A DNA stretch of 64,000 bases from Galbula dea (lineage: Eukaryota > Chordata > Aves > Piciformes > Galbulidae): contig VWZX01008461.1 of assembly GCA_013399015.1 (NCBI GenBank), forward strand, positions 124,001 to 188,000, written 5' to 3'. Each line of letters begins with the position of its first letter. The first letter of the stretch is position 1. This document shows positions 25,501-36,552 of this stretch, piece by piece. The position numbers and the translations under genes were made by a program. Under the pieces are notes generated by a model. That model saw nothing but the letters and a program-made list of their open reading frames with translations. It did not search any database and had not been told where the DNA came from.

Positions 25501-28500
25501 CCATAGTCCCTCAGCCAGGTTAGGAGGTATTTAGGAGGATGGAAAAATCATCCCTGCAAATACTTTTTCAGGCTGAGTCAAGAGAGAAGAATGATGTCAG
25601 GAGACCTGAGGAAACATGGGCTCTCCTCCATCTCAGAAAGTCTGTCTTTCCCCAGGGAGATTCAGCATGTACCAAGCACTGTTTTGTGGACAACATCCCT
25701 GGGTGCCTCATGCTCTGCTTCCAGATGGTTATCTCACTCTCATGCCAGCTGATTGCAAATGGAATTAACATGTACCCATGCACAGACATCTTTATCTGAA
25801 GTGTTTAAGAAAATCTTAAACTGCCTTAAATATTTTTTTCCTAAATATGCACCTGCCTGGTAACCACTAAGCAGACTTCAGCATGCAGGATCATGGTCAG
25901 GAGGAGTTAGAAGGCTGGGAGCACCCAGTGAAGCCCTATTCTTTCTGATTTGGGGCAGACCCTTCATGGTAAGCTTGCAGCAATGATGCAAACATCCCCT
26001 TTGGCTGCTTCCACAGGTCTGTGTTTATTTAAAACAAAATGTGAAGAGAAAAAGAGTGTAGAGGAGATTTTAGGAGTCCCTATTGAACCCTGTTTTGGCA
26101 GCCAGTGAGAAGAGGTGAGCCTGGCTCTGCACAGGAGTGTTGGACCTCCCATGGTCTCTCAGAGGCTGTCTGTTCACTTCTCTCCTATCTTTTTCCCCTC
26201 TGTATACTTTAAAGAGTGGCCAGTCATTGCCCACCTTCCTCTGCTAACCTTCTCTAAGCTGCTCTTGCTGGTGCTCACACTTACAGTCCTGGAGCTGGTT
26301 TTCCTGAGTGTGTTCAGCAGTGGTTTGCAGGGATGCAGTAGCCATTTCATGATCAGAGAGATGCTATTTGATAATTTTCAGGCATGAGAATTTGTTTTTT
26401 CCAGAGTTCAGGGATTGTGGGTCTGGTTCCAGTTACACTCTGAGGGCTGTGGATTGTACAAGGGAGTTTTGAGGCATTTCCAATGCATGGTCATTCACCT
26501 CTGTAAAGAGATGCAGAGCAAAAGCAGTGCAGAAAAGACAAACATCACTGCTGGTAAATATTAGCTCCTTGTTTTGGCAAACAGATTCCAAATCTGTCCA
26601 CTCTGCCCTGCCATTCTGAGCCAGAGAGAGGGATGACCAGCGAGGGGAGAAACTGGGATTTCATATTAATTTACAGTTTTTGCCAGATTGTTTCTGAGTG
26701 CAGAGATCTTCAGGCACAAGTGTTCAATGGTTTGCACAGGACATAGTGTAGAGGAGCTCCAGCCCCTGGGGGTAGGCAACAGGAACAGAATTGGAACAGA
26801 ATCTCAGATTATAGGCTTTTAATTAAAATAAATCTCTTTGTCTTGGCTAAAATGCTTTTGATGTGAGAGCAAGTTGGAATGGCTAAACAACAGGGCTGCA
26901 CCTGCATCTGGTGCTGAATGAATTCTGTACCTAGCAGCACTGATGAGATTAGTTTGAAAAGTCAATACTTGGGATGATGATCTGTTGAGAGGCAAAATGC
27001 TCCCTGCTACATTTTCCTTCTCCCTTTCCTGTGTGCACACAGAAGCTGCAGGGAATATCATTCAGCCAGTGCTAATGCATTGCCTGTGTGAGGGTATCTG
27101 GAAGCCTTGTCTTCCATGAGGGGATGGCACTGTATTGTCTGCTCAGACATGGTGCCCGTTCGTCACCCAGTATAATTCACTGGTGTACAGAAACAGGCTG
27201 GTTTGGGATAAATAAGGTTGCTTTGCAGGAGCAGAAAGACCAGAATACCAACATGGTGATTTTTGCTGGGGAGATGCTGCTCAGAGATTTTATTTTTCTA
27301 TCACAGAGGTTTATTTGCAGGACTGGGGAGGTAGGGCTTGAAAATGGAGCAGCTCAGCATCTGCTTGTGTTTTCTGGGCTTGGGAAAACCTTTTCATCTC
27401 TGCAGGCTCCCATGTACCTTTGGTAGGGGAGGGATATATAGGGTTTTATAATCTTTGGTGGATGAACAGTTACAGCCAAAGCTAGAAGCTGCAGCACCCC
27501 TGTGCAAGGAAAGAGAGTGAGCCAGGGATAGCCCCAAGAGAGCAGAAACTCCTGTGCTTCCCAGCCAGCAAGCTCAGCAGCATGCACCAAGGGGCATTTT
27601 GTTCCCTGGATATAGGAAAAAAAAAATCAGAGCAAGGGCCACATCCAGCTGTTCAGTATTGCATCTGGAGCTGGCTGGGGACAGAGCTGTCTGTGAACAC
27701 GGGGGAGTGGAGTGATGTGGCTGGGATGGGACACAACAGTTTCATCCTCCCAGCACAGCTGCTGATGCTTTAATGGCTCACTCTGCAAAACTGCCCTTCT
27801 GTAATCCTGTATGCAGTTGTCACTGCAAAAGCAACAGCATCCCAGGGGAGAGATCTGGGCTCTCGTGATCTGGTCAATTAATTAGTGCTTTAATAGAGTG
27901 AAATGAAGGAGAAAATGTGTGGGAACCTCAATGGCACAGGGCAGGGTACAGACAAGCCTCAGCGAGTGATGGTGTGGGAGGGAAGGCAGGGGACAAGGGG
28001 ACCACGTCGGAGCCATGCTGCCTCCAGCAGCACTTGGCTCTCTACAAAGATGGTTTTGCTTAGAGAGGCATTTCTCTGGATGAAGTCTAGAAGATAAACC
28101 CAAAGTAATTCTCCCTGGACCTGAGTTTTCTCCTTTTGTCTCTGCAGAGGGGTTAATCTGATGATGGCAAATCAGTCTTGCAGGAGTTGTGGAGAAAGCG
28201 TTTGTGTCTCCGGGTGCAATTTCATGTAGTAGCAGATCCAGCTGCCTCCCACCACACAGACCATGGCACTGCCAAAAGAACAGCTTTCCTCTCACAGTGG
28301 GGCCAGCCAGGCATGGGGTGTATGTAGCCTCCCCTCCTCACCCTCTTCCTCCTCCTGGACTGATGCAACTCCTCTGTGTGTAGGATATTGCAACAGGACA
28401 GGTCACTTTACATCTGGCACCACAGTTTTTTGCTGGTTATGAGTTTTTTGCTGCAAATACCTCTTGACTTCAGGATTTTGGGTCCTGCTGGTTTGAATTT

Positions 28501-28577
28501 TCAGAGAATCTTCTCAAATCAACTTGTGTGGAGAAGGAGAGTTTGTTTTGCAGTTTGGGGTACCCAGTGATGCTTAC

Positions 28578-28611
28578 GGTTGGTGTGGCTCAGGGGTTGG
28601 TGTGGCTCAGG
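28578..28611. repeat. perfect 17-bp tandem duplication
   Basis: The unit GGTTGGTGTGGCTCAGG occurs twice head to tail without a mismatch. Confidence 0.95.
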
Positions 28612-29465
28612 TAGATGGGCTGAGCCATGCATAGTTTAGAATGGGTAAGGAACTGCTGCTTGGAAAGGAAGCTGAGATGCAGAGAGGAAGGACAGCTTAA
28701 CAATAGCTGCAGACTTAGTGCCCCTGTAAGTGGCCTCCCCTTTGGTGTCTACTTTGGTGCTCAAATCAGGAAATGCTGCAGCTGAAAATTTGGGTGCCAA
28801 AACCTAATGGCTGGAGTCAAGGATGAGCACTGATTGCACCAGGCACATCCCCTCACCCATGCATGTCCTCTTCCACCAAACAACAGCCTCCACCCTACAG
28901 CAGTATTGTCAGTGTTACCAACAATCTAAGTGCCTGCTTTGGGGTTGTTGGACCTAAAACATGTTAAAGTGAGTTCTACAGAAAAGAAGGTCTGTACTTC
29001 TTAAGGATCTGGCCTTTCTTGGGTTTCCCAAGCTGGATACCATCAAACTGAAGGACTAGTTGAAAACCTTGGCATTGCCTCTCCCACACAAACCACTGCA
29101 ATTTGGCCTCAGGGCCAAGGAAGGCACCATTCTTTGTGGCAGTTAATCCTGGGCTCTGCTCAGCTGAACTCAGTAAGTTCACCCAGTGTGCTGTTAGCTC
29201 CAGAGCCCTGATCTTGTTTTGTATTTCAGAAATTAAATATGTCCTGCTATATCTGTTCCTGCATTTTAGATTTGATGCATGGTTTCCTTGTATCCAGATT
29301 TAAAATGTGTGATTTTTTCCATTGCAAGGATGCAAGCAGCAGTGATGTGGTGGTGGGCATGGATAATGTGCAGTTTATTTCAGCTAAGCTGGGGCACTGC
29401 TAGACTCCCTTTATAGTTAACAGAAATAGCAATTTCTAGAGTGCAACTCAAGGGATCTGCTTTAG

Positions 29466-29510
29466 CATCAAGCTCAGGAAGAGATGCATCAAGCTCAGGA
29501 AGAGATGCAT
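29466..29510. repeat. perfect 21-bp tandem duplication
   Basis: A 21-bp unit beginning ATCAAGCTCAGGAAGAG occurs twice without a mismatch, at 29467-29487 and 29488-29508. Confidence 0.95.
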
Positions 29511-29790
29511 AATTGCATTATGCTTCAAAAGTGCCAATTTTATTCCACTTGGTAAAAAGAAAATTTATAAAAGTGGCTGAGGTGGAGATGTGTGCACTGG
29601 GGACAGGTAAATGCCATCTGATGAGTCCCACCAAGAGTTTCAAGTGCCTTTTTGATTTATGTGCAGGAAGCCAGCTCTGCTGGTGCTGAAGCTGATATCA
29701 GTGGAAGGAGAACAGTTCTGGTTGCCTTATAAAATCTTCTTTTGTTGACAAAAACATTCCCACTGAGTATGTTGCACTGAATGGTTATTA

Positions 29791-30086
29791 TCACAACACA
29801 GTGAAAGCTGAACACTGGCAGGTGATGAATCCACCAATAAAAGACTTCTCTTTGTTGGTAGTCTGTGTATCCAGCACAGAAGTGCTGTCACAGCTGCCAG
29901 TGTAGACATGGACATTGAAGAGATTTGTGGCTTGGATCATGGTGGTAAGGCTGTCCTTGGACAGTGAGACTGTCACATCCCTGTAACCCCTTTGCAGAGT
30001 ATGATTCACGAACAGGAAGTGAGCAATAATGTTTGTGGCATCATTTACCTCTGTTTCTACTCATTTTCCCCAGTACACATTTTTCC
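29791..30086 (-). pseudogene. unrecognised coding-like segment, antisense to CALN1, with in-frame stop
   Basis: On the minus strand a frame is open for 89 codons from 30060 to a stop at 29791. It looks like real protein rather than chance: hydrophobic and polar residues alternate (IIAHFLFVNHTLQRGYRDV, then TVSLSKDSLTTMIQ), cysteines lie in GSC and TCQC, and third codon positions are rich in C and G. The frame continues upstream through a TGA at 30061-30063 to a splice-acceptor-like sequence (TTATTTTTTTACAG, ending at 30087). No clear donor follows; two more stops come straight after the end. I do not recognise the family. It could be a decayed exon, part of a retrocopy, a mobile-element gene remnant or chance. 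The in-frame stop and the isolated position favour a pseudogene. Confidence 0.3.
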
Positions 30087-30620
30087 CTGTAAAAAAATAA
30101 GTTCTCTCAAGTCACCAGGATCAAATTTACAGCTCAAAACTGGAGACACTGGAAATTGCAAAGTTTTGAAAGCAGTTGTGAACCAGAGCAGGTCTGGTAC
30201 CCAAAGCAGGAGAAAAACAAGACTTCATTGTCCAACTGTGGTTTTTAGCTTCAACCAGCTGACATTTAGCCCTCAGAAATGCACTACAGCTTTGTTTCAA
30301 AGTCTGATTAGAGCAGGCAGTTTAGATCAAGAGGCATCCTGCCTGCTGGATGACACTGGATGGCTGTCCTGGCAAAGGGTGGTTTGGTTTGGTGCATGCT
30401 CTGGAGCACTCATGTACACAGACTCTAGCCAGTTCTTATGTTAGAGATTTTCTCTGCCAGCTTGTACATAAACTCAATCTGCACCTCTCTGTGTCACTGG
30501 GGATTTTTTTGTTCCTGCCTGATGTGTGGAATAGGTTTTCTCAGTCATTTGCTTAGAAATGTAAGGAGAACTGTGTAGGAAAGGTAAATGTGTGTGATCA
30601 TTATCTGACTTGTATAGGTA

Positions 30621-30860
30621 CCTAGAATTGTGGTGGCTGGAAGAGACCTTTCAGATCATCAGGTCCAACTGTTAACCCAACAGCACCAAGTCACCACTAA
30701 ACCATGTCCCTCAGCACCCCATCTGCACATCTTTTATATCCCTCTAGGGGTGGTGACCCCACCACTGCCCTGGACAGCCTGTGCCAGGGCTGGACAACTC
30801 TTTTGGGGAAGAAATTGTTCCCCATGTCCAACATAAACCTTCCCTAGTGCAGCTTGAGGC
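30621..30860 (-). mobile_element. CR1 LINE 3' fragment, diverged
   Basis: A minus-strand CR1. On the + strand it reads TGGAAGAGACCTTTCAGATC, AAACCATGTCCCTCAGCACC and GGACAGCCTGTGCCAGGGCT. It lacks a clean terminal octamer and is diverged. Confidence 0.88.
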
Positions 30861-31552
30861 ACTTGAATGAAACTTTTGTATTCTTTGCACACCTTTCACA
30901 CCCAATGGCAGCTCCAAAATGTCACTGACACAAACCATGTGGCCCCCCCAGAGATGCATTCTGATGTCCAACTTTCCTACACTGAGCAGGGACACAAAGC
31001 TCAGGAGATAACCCAGCAAAATCAGGCAGAGTTCATGGAAATGCCTCATTTTTGGAGAAGAGCGTGGGAGACTGTTGCCTTCCTCTGGAGGAGAGAGGGG
31101 GGAAAAAGTAACCATGTAACCATATAACAATGATTTGCATGGTTTTAATCTCCTCCTGCTCTTCTGAGTGCCTCAGAGTAGATGTTTTTCCCTTAGAGGC
31201 TGACTTGCTCAGGGGATTATTAGTACAAGACATCACTGTCAATCCATCAGTTTTCCTTGTGAGCACAAAGCTCCAATTCCTTTGAACTTTTGGAATTGAC
31301 AGCAAAATGAAAAGACAAATGAAATAAATTGATGCTTTTTAGGGGAGCAGAATCTGAACAGAGCTGTTAGAAAGGCAGACAGGCTGTATGGAGGTGCCAG
31401 ATTTCAGAGCTTTCAGGAGCTGTGATCCCCTGTGAAAATAAACCTGTGAACCTCAGCTTCCCAGCACTTGCCTCCTTTGTATTAGGAGACATTTGAGCTA
31501 ATATTGATATTTATTTTATTACTGGTTGGTATGTTGGTGCATTTTCACAAGA

Positions 31553-32112
31553 TTAGAATCATAGAATAACAGAATCATGAGATGGTTTTGGTGGGAAAGA
31601 ACCTTTGAAATTCATCTAGTCCAACCTCCCTGCAGTCAGCAGGGATATCTGCAACTAGAGCAGGTTGCTCAGAACCCCAGACAACCTGACCTGGAGTGGT
31701 TCCAGGGATGGGACATCTACCACCTCACTAGACAACCTGGGCCAACATTACACCACCCTCAGTGTAAAAATTTTCTTCCTTATATCTAATCTAAATCTCT
31801 CTCTTTTAGTTTAAAACCATCAGCCCTTGTCCTGTCCCAACAGGCCCTGCTAAAAAGTCTGTGCCCATCTTTCTGATAGGCCCTTTAAGTACTGAAAGGC
31901 TGCACTAAAGTCTCCCTGCAGCCTTCTTTCTCCAAGCTGAACAACTCCAACTCTCTCAGCCTGTCCTCTCAGCAGAGGGGTCCCAGCCCTTGGATCATTT
32001 TCATGATCTCCTCTGGACCTGCTCCAACAAGTTCATGTCTCTCCTGTGCTGAGGACTCCAGAGCTGGACCCAACACTGCAGGTGACATCTCACTAGAGTG
32101 GAGTAGAGCAGC
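31553..32112 (-). mobile_element. CR1 LINE 3' fragment, the longest in the window
   Basis: A minus-strand CR1 of about 560 bp. On the + strand it starts with the reverse-complement terminal repeats (TAGAATCATAGAATAACAGA) and runs through CTGCAACTAGAGCAGGTTGC, then TCTCTCAGCCTGTCCTCTC and TGAGGACTCCAGAGCTGGAC. It reaches further into the RT region than the other copies. Frames are broken. Confidence 0.94.
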
Positions 32113-32598
32113 AGTAGCCAGTATGGAAGTTAAAATATATCCTTTCCCCAATACTAAATTCTTGTTTCTATATATCAGCCACTTCCTTGCATTTTTCTAA
32201 TGCCATTGCATCTTTATTGCAGTCTGGTGTGAAATCTCTGCTGAACTCCAGCTCAAAAACACTCTCATAGTTATTCAACTAGCCTTCAGTAGACAGAATC
32301 TCTTTTTCCTACCAACATTCAGGAGTCCTTGAATCCCAAATGTCATTTCAGAGCAAGAGTGGAATATATTATAATTGTAGCATCAAATAATGATGAAACA
32401 CTCCAAGAATTGCTGGTTCACCTCAGGAAAGGTGTGCACTGGAGTGTTGCAGAGGAACACCTCTTCCCCAGGATTTTGAGAACAAGAAGAAATCACCATA
32501 ACCATGGTGTGTCCAGGCAGGTGGAGTGGGACCCTGTTTCTGCTCCTGGTGTGTTTGGAACCAGTTAAAGCTTTGCCACCTTCTGCCTTTTCTGTAGG

Positions 32599-33225
32599 TG
32601 TCAAGGGTCAGGGTTGGGCCAACCACCAACACAATGACAGATGCTCCCTGTTACTCCCTCTTTCCACCCCTCCATAGGAAGGGAAAGCAGATAAGAGAGA
32701 GAGAGAGAGACTTGTGGATTGGAAAAGAAAACTAAAACCACATTAATGATAACAATGATAAAAGAAATATATACAAATATGTCCAAAACCAATACCAAAC
32801 CCAAATCCCCCTTGATGGTGACTCTGCCACTGCCACCACTGGTACTGCAGCAGAAGGCCTCAGCAGCAGACAGAAGCCAGGGGCAGGGGCAGGATCCTGG
32901 TGCTGGATACAGGAACTTATGGATCAGGATCAAGGGCAGAACAGACAGAGTTCTCCTCAGATGCTGACCATTGAAGCACAGGAAAATAAAAAGGAAAAAG
33001 AAGGAATTGCCCTTTTACTCTGAACCCCCAAAGTGAGACACAAGATTGGTTTGCACACCAGTCCCTGGTAGAAAATCTAAACATTAGGTCTTATCACTGC
33101 TAGAAACAGGCAGTGTCTATGAAAACATGATGCTAGTTTCAGAAGATGCAGTTTCTTAGAGGAGCTTTAGCTGAACAGTAGAATCATCCAACAGAATTAC
33201 TTCTGTTCTAACCCAAACCAGGACA
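32599..33225 (-). mobile_element. solo LTR of an ERVL-type endogenous retrovirus
   Basis: The 627-bp element starts TGTC and ends GACA on the + strand, the expected TG...CA termini, and is flanked by a perfect 5-bp target duplication GTAGG (32594-32598 and 33226-33230). Read on the minus strand it starts TGTCCTGGTTTGGGTTAGAA, a beginning I know from avian ERVL-class LTRs. It later shows TTTGTATATATTTC (a possible TATA region) and CAATCCACAAGTCTCTCTC, also typical of these LTRs. A 5-bp duplication fits the ERVL class. No gag, pol or env sequence adjoins it, so recombination between two LTRs has probably removed the provirus. Nothing here encodes a protein. Confidence 0.88.
32694..32710. repeat. 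(GA)n microsatellite inside the LTR
   Basis: A short AG run that lies in the LTR's CT-rich tract when read on the minus strand. Confidence 0.85.
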
Positions 33226-33230
33226 GTAGG

Positions 33231-36200
33231 TTTGCTTGGCTTCATGTTTCCTCTTGTGTAGGACAGAGCTCAGTCTAGTGCCATTTAAGCACTTGATTTA
33301 GGGACAAAAAGCACTAGTTCAGTGCTGCACATGCCTCACAATAGAGGTGAATGGGGAATAAGCCAACTCATGTGGGACAGGGCTGGACTGGTCCAAAATA
33401 TCAGCCCAAAGCAGCCTTATGGGCTGAAAGGGGATGTTTTTCAGCTACCTCAAGCCAAACATTTAGGTCTTGCTCTCAACTTGCTGAGGTGACTGAAATC
33501 TGTGCTTTGGTTTTCATCTTCTTGATTCCTGCTGGACACAATGGCATGGGCTGGGAAATGTTGACATAAATCTTTCAAGATCAGGATCTTAGGAATTAAG
33601 GGAAGAATTGAGTCTTGCCTGTAAGTGCTGTGTTCCTTCCTCCCTTATTGAAATGGTGTTTTTATTTAGGATGGCTGGGTAATACCTTAGAGAATAGTTA
33701 CACTGATGATTAGAGATCATCAAAATGTTTTTGTGAATCCAATTTTGTTGAAAAATTACCCTCTGTTTTTTTTCCCAAGTGAAACTTTCATCAAAGACTC
33801 TTTGAAATTGCCACTATTCCCACAGTTTCTGCCTTTTTTTGTGCTGAATATGTACCTATTTTTTATCAACATGTTTCTAAATGTTATTTTACTCACAAGT
33901 AACACAACAATCTTATTTATCTGAAGCATGTTTTTCAGCAAACAAATGAAATGGGGTTTCTATTATATCATTTGTAACAGAAAATGGATCCATTTAGGAC
34001 CTAACAAAATGAAAATGACTTTAATACATTTGATGTGGGTTTTTTTCCATTTTTTAAACTCATAGTCATTTGTTATGTATAACTGTCAGGCACAGCTTTT
34101 TGATTGCTACACACAGCCTGTCTGGTTACCAAGCCAGTAGAAATGCACCTGATTTAGGGAAGTATCTCTGTGACTGGTGGCAGATACTTACAAATCTTAT
34201 TGCACTACTATTTTTGAGTCCATTTTTTCTCTTGCAGTGCTGAATTGTTCTCTCTACAAGCTTCCTACAGATCTCTCTGTCTTCCCGGGGGGTAATGATG
34301 ATGTTGATCCATGTAGTGAAGAATAATCACTCCTCTGGCAGCCTCCACCTTACATTTTGATGGCCCCTCTGTGACACTTGTTACTAATGTGGTTTCTGGC
34401 CATGGCCTAGGACAAGCAAGGCTCTATCATGGTAGAGTCCAGGCAAGGAGCCAAGGCAGGGGCAGGACTGGGAGAGCCTCAAGCCCTACTGAGCTCTTCT
34501 TCTGATGGGCCAGGCCAGTCTGATTGCTTTGGAGACAGCTGACTGTTGATTACTATACAGGAATTAAATTAGGTGAGTTAAAAACCCATATCAATCACCG
34601 TCATGCATACTTGCATAGGAAACATAGACTCTAAAGGTTTGTGGTAATCAAGGTGGAGTGGCTGATTAAAGTCCATTAAAATTCACTAGAAAGAATTCTA
34701 ATCCTCTCTCCACTTCCACCCCAGCTCTTTTCCATCTGTTTGATAATTGCTGATGGCTTCACTTGTCATCCCTGACAAAGTGCCCCAGGATCGGACACGT
34801 TCATGCCAGCACCACGAAAGCCCCAGTACATCCTGTGCACACACATAGAAGCAGTTGGGAAGTGAAGGTAGCAATAATTTGATTTATAGCAGCCAAGGCA
34901 TAGAAACTGCAGGAAGAAACACACTGGAAGTGGTCTATCACATCCAGGGCCATAGAGGAAAGAGAGAGGATGTTAAAATGTTAATCCCACAGGAACTAGC
35001 TGTTTCAGAAATCCTGTGGTGTGCAGTTTATTGCATCCCAGAAATATCTAGTGAATATAGTAGCTTGGTTATATGCATTCTCCTTTGCTGAATGTGAAGC
35101 AAACACAACTAACTTTCCTTCTGACTTTCCTTCTTTGAATGTGTTTCTTTCACAACATGCAGAAACATCCCAGTTCTTATTCATACAAGGTCATTACAGA
35201 CCTTATTAAGAGCAGGTGCCCTCAACTAAACCTCCATAGGACTATTTGCATTATTATTGCCTGGCTCCAGCTGTTTTCAAAACCTCCAGGCCTGTCTTGG
35301 ATGTGCCATTTGATAGATATCTAAATTACTCCTAGCATTCAATCTCTCATCCAGTTAATTTAGCACCTGCAAAATTAAATCCTGGGCTTAGAGTCTTTCA
35401 ATGAATTTGGGTCACAATTGTTAGGCACTGCCTTTGAGTAGACACTTAGGCTCTGATGTCTCAGAGATGCCACCAGACCAAGGGCTCCAAATCAGGCAAA
35501 GACAGGGAGCATCACTGCCTTGCCTGCTGCAACGTGACTGGCAGCAGATGCTTTTCCAGCCCTCGATTGGTTTTAATGCACCCTAGAGAGGTCCTTAGAG
35601 AGCTGAATGGGTAATAGAGTCCCAATCAAGCCTTTATGTGACCTTTTGTCATCCTCCCTTATTATTCTTTCTGGTTGTGTCAGCAGTTTGCCCTTCATGG
35701 CTCTAGAGTGGCTGTGCATGATGTCCCCTTAGTGGGTGCTGGCATGGTCCTGTTCGAAATGCCCCTGTCACTGTCTCCTCCAGTCACACAGCAAGGTTGT
35801 GATGCTCTTATGCCTGGCTGATCACTTCTCCCCATCACAGTGTGCAGCATAGCCCTTGCCTAACATGCTCCTTGCCTTTATCCCATCAGGGCAGTGGTTT
35901 GTGGGTTTTTGTGCTGTTAGAGCACAGTTATGGTGGTGATGCTTTTGGACCAGCGACTTATAAGGTTTTCAGCAGGTCAAGTCTTTGACACTTACTTATC
36001 TTAATTCCTTCAATAAAAGGGGGAAGACAGGAGGAGATATACAAATACCCCCACATATCATCACAGACAGCTGTGTATGTGTAGAGAAGTTCTCTATTAA
36101 AGGGCTTTACTAATGTTGAAAAGATGCTAGCCTCAAAGAGGAGAAAAAGGAATTAATGCAGTTCAGCCCCACAGAGACAATAATTTAGCATCCTTGTGTG

Positions 36201-36464
36201 CTCACAGCATGATTTACTCTTCAAGGCTTTTGCAGTCTGGCCAATGACTCCTGGCTTCTCTGATCAGCCCCTGAGTACATGATTGCTTTTGTTTTTCCCC
36301 TGTTACTGATCTGTAGATGATTAATACAAAGGTTAATGTCCATGAGTCAAGCCTACAAAACATGACTTATTTGTATGGCTTTCCTGCTGACTTCAGCAAG
36401 ACCTGCCTCAGGTAAACACTGCTCCTGCTCTTTGCTTTGTAGGGTGATATTTAGAAATTATTGT
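33231..36464. other. CALN1 intron, unique and partly AT-rich
   Basis: Unique intron DNA with AT-rich blocks at 33700-34130 and 34520-34700. I see no repeat family or exon. Confidence 0.45.
34520..34700. other. candidate conserved noncoding element
   Basis: Contains ATTACTATACAGGAATTAAA, CATATCAATCACCGTCATGC and GTGGTAATCAAGG followed by GCTGATTAAAGTCCATTAAA. This is a dense set of homeodomain- and PBX-like cores without repeat features. Conservation is not tested. Confidence 0.25.
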
Positions 36465-36552
36465 GGTGTTGGAGTCTATGCCCTTGGAGATACTCAAAGC
36501 CTGAGTGGACACAGTCCTGGGCAACCTGCTGAAGCTTTGAGCAGGAGGTGGC
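36465..36552 (+). mobile_element. old CR1 LINE fragment
   Basis: CCCTTGGAGATACTCAAAGC, then GTGGACACAGTCCTGGGCAA and CCTGCTGAAGC, matches the region just before the end of old CR1 copies (compare 55804-55954). The terminal part is missing or unrecognisable. Confidence 0.7.

Larger units (their letters stand above)
22538..29790. other. CALN1 intron, repeat-poor start
   Basis: Start of the intron that runs out of the window. It holds only two small tandem duplications (28578-28611 and 29466-29510) and no recognisable mobile element. The next CALN1 exon (FDMQ...) was not seen. Confidence 0.5.

Noticed and set aside
26115..26387. Hydrophobic 90-codon + strand frame resembling a membrane protein
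   Set aside because: Leucine-rich composition follows from CT-rich DNA; no domain, start context or neighbour supports a gene.
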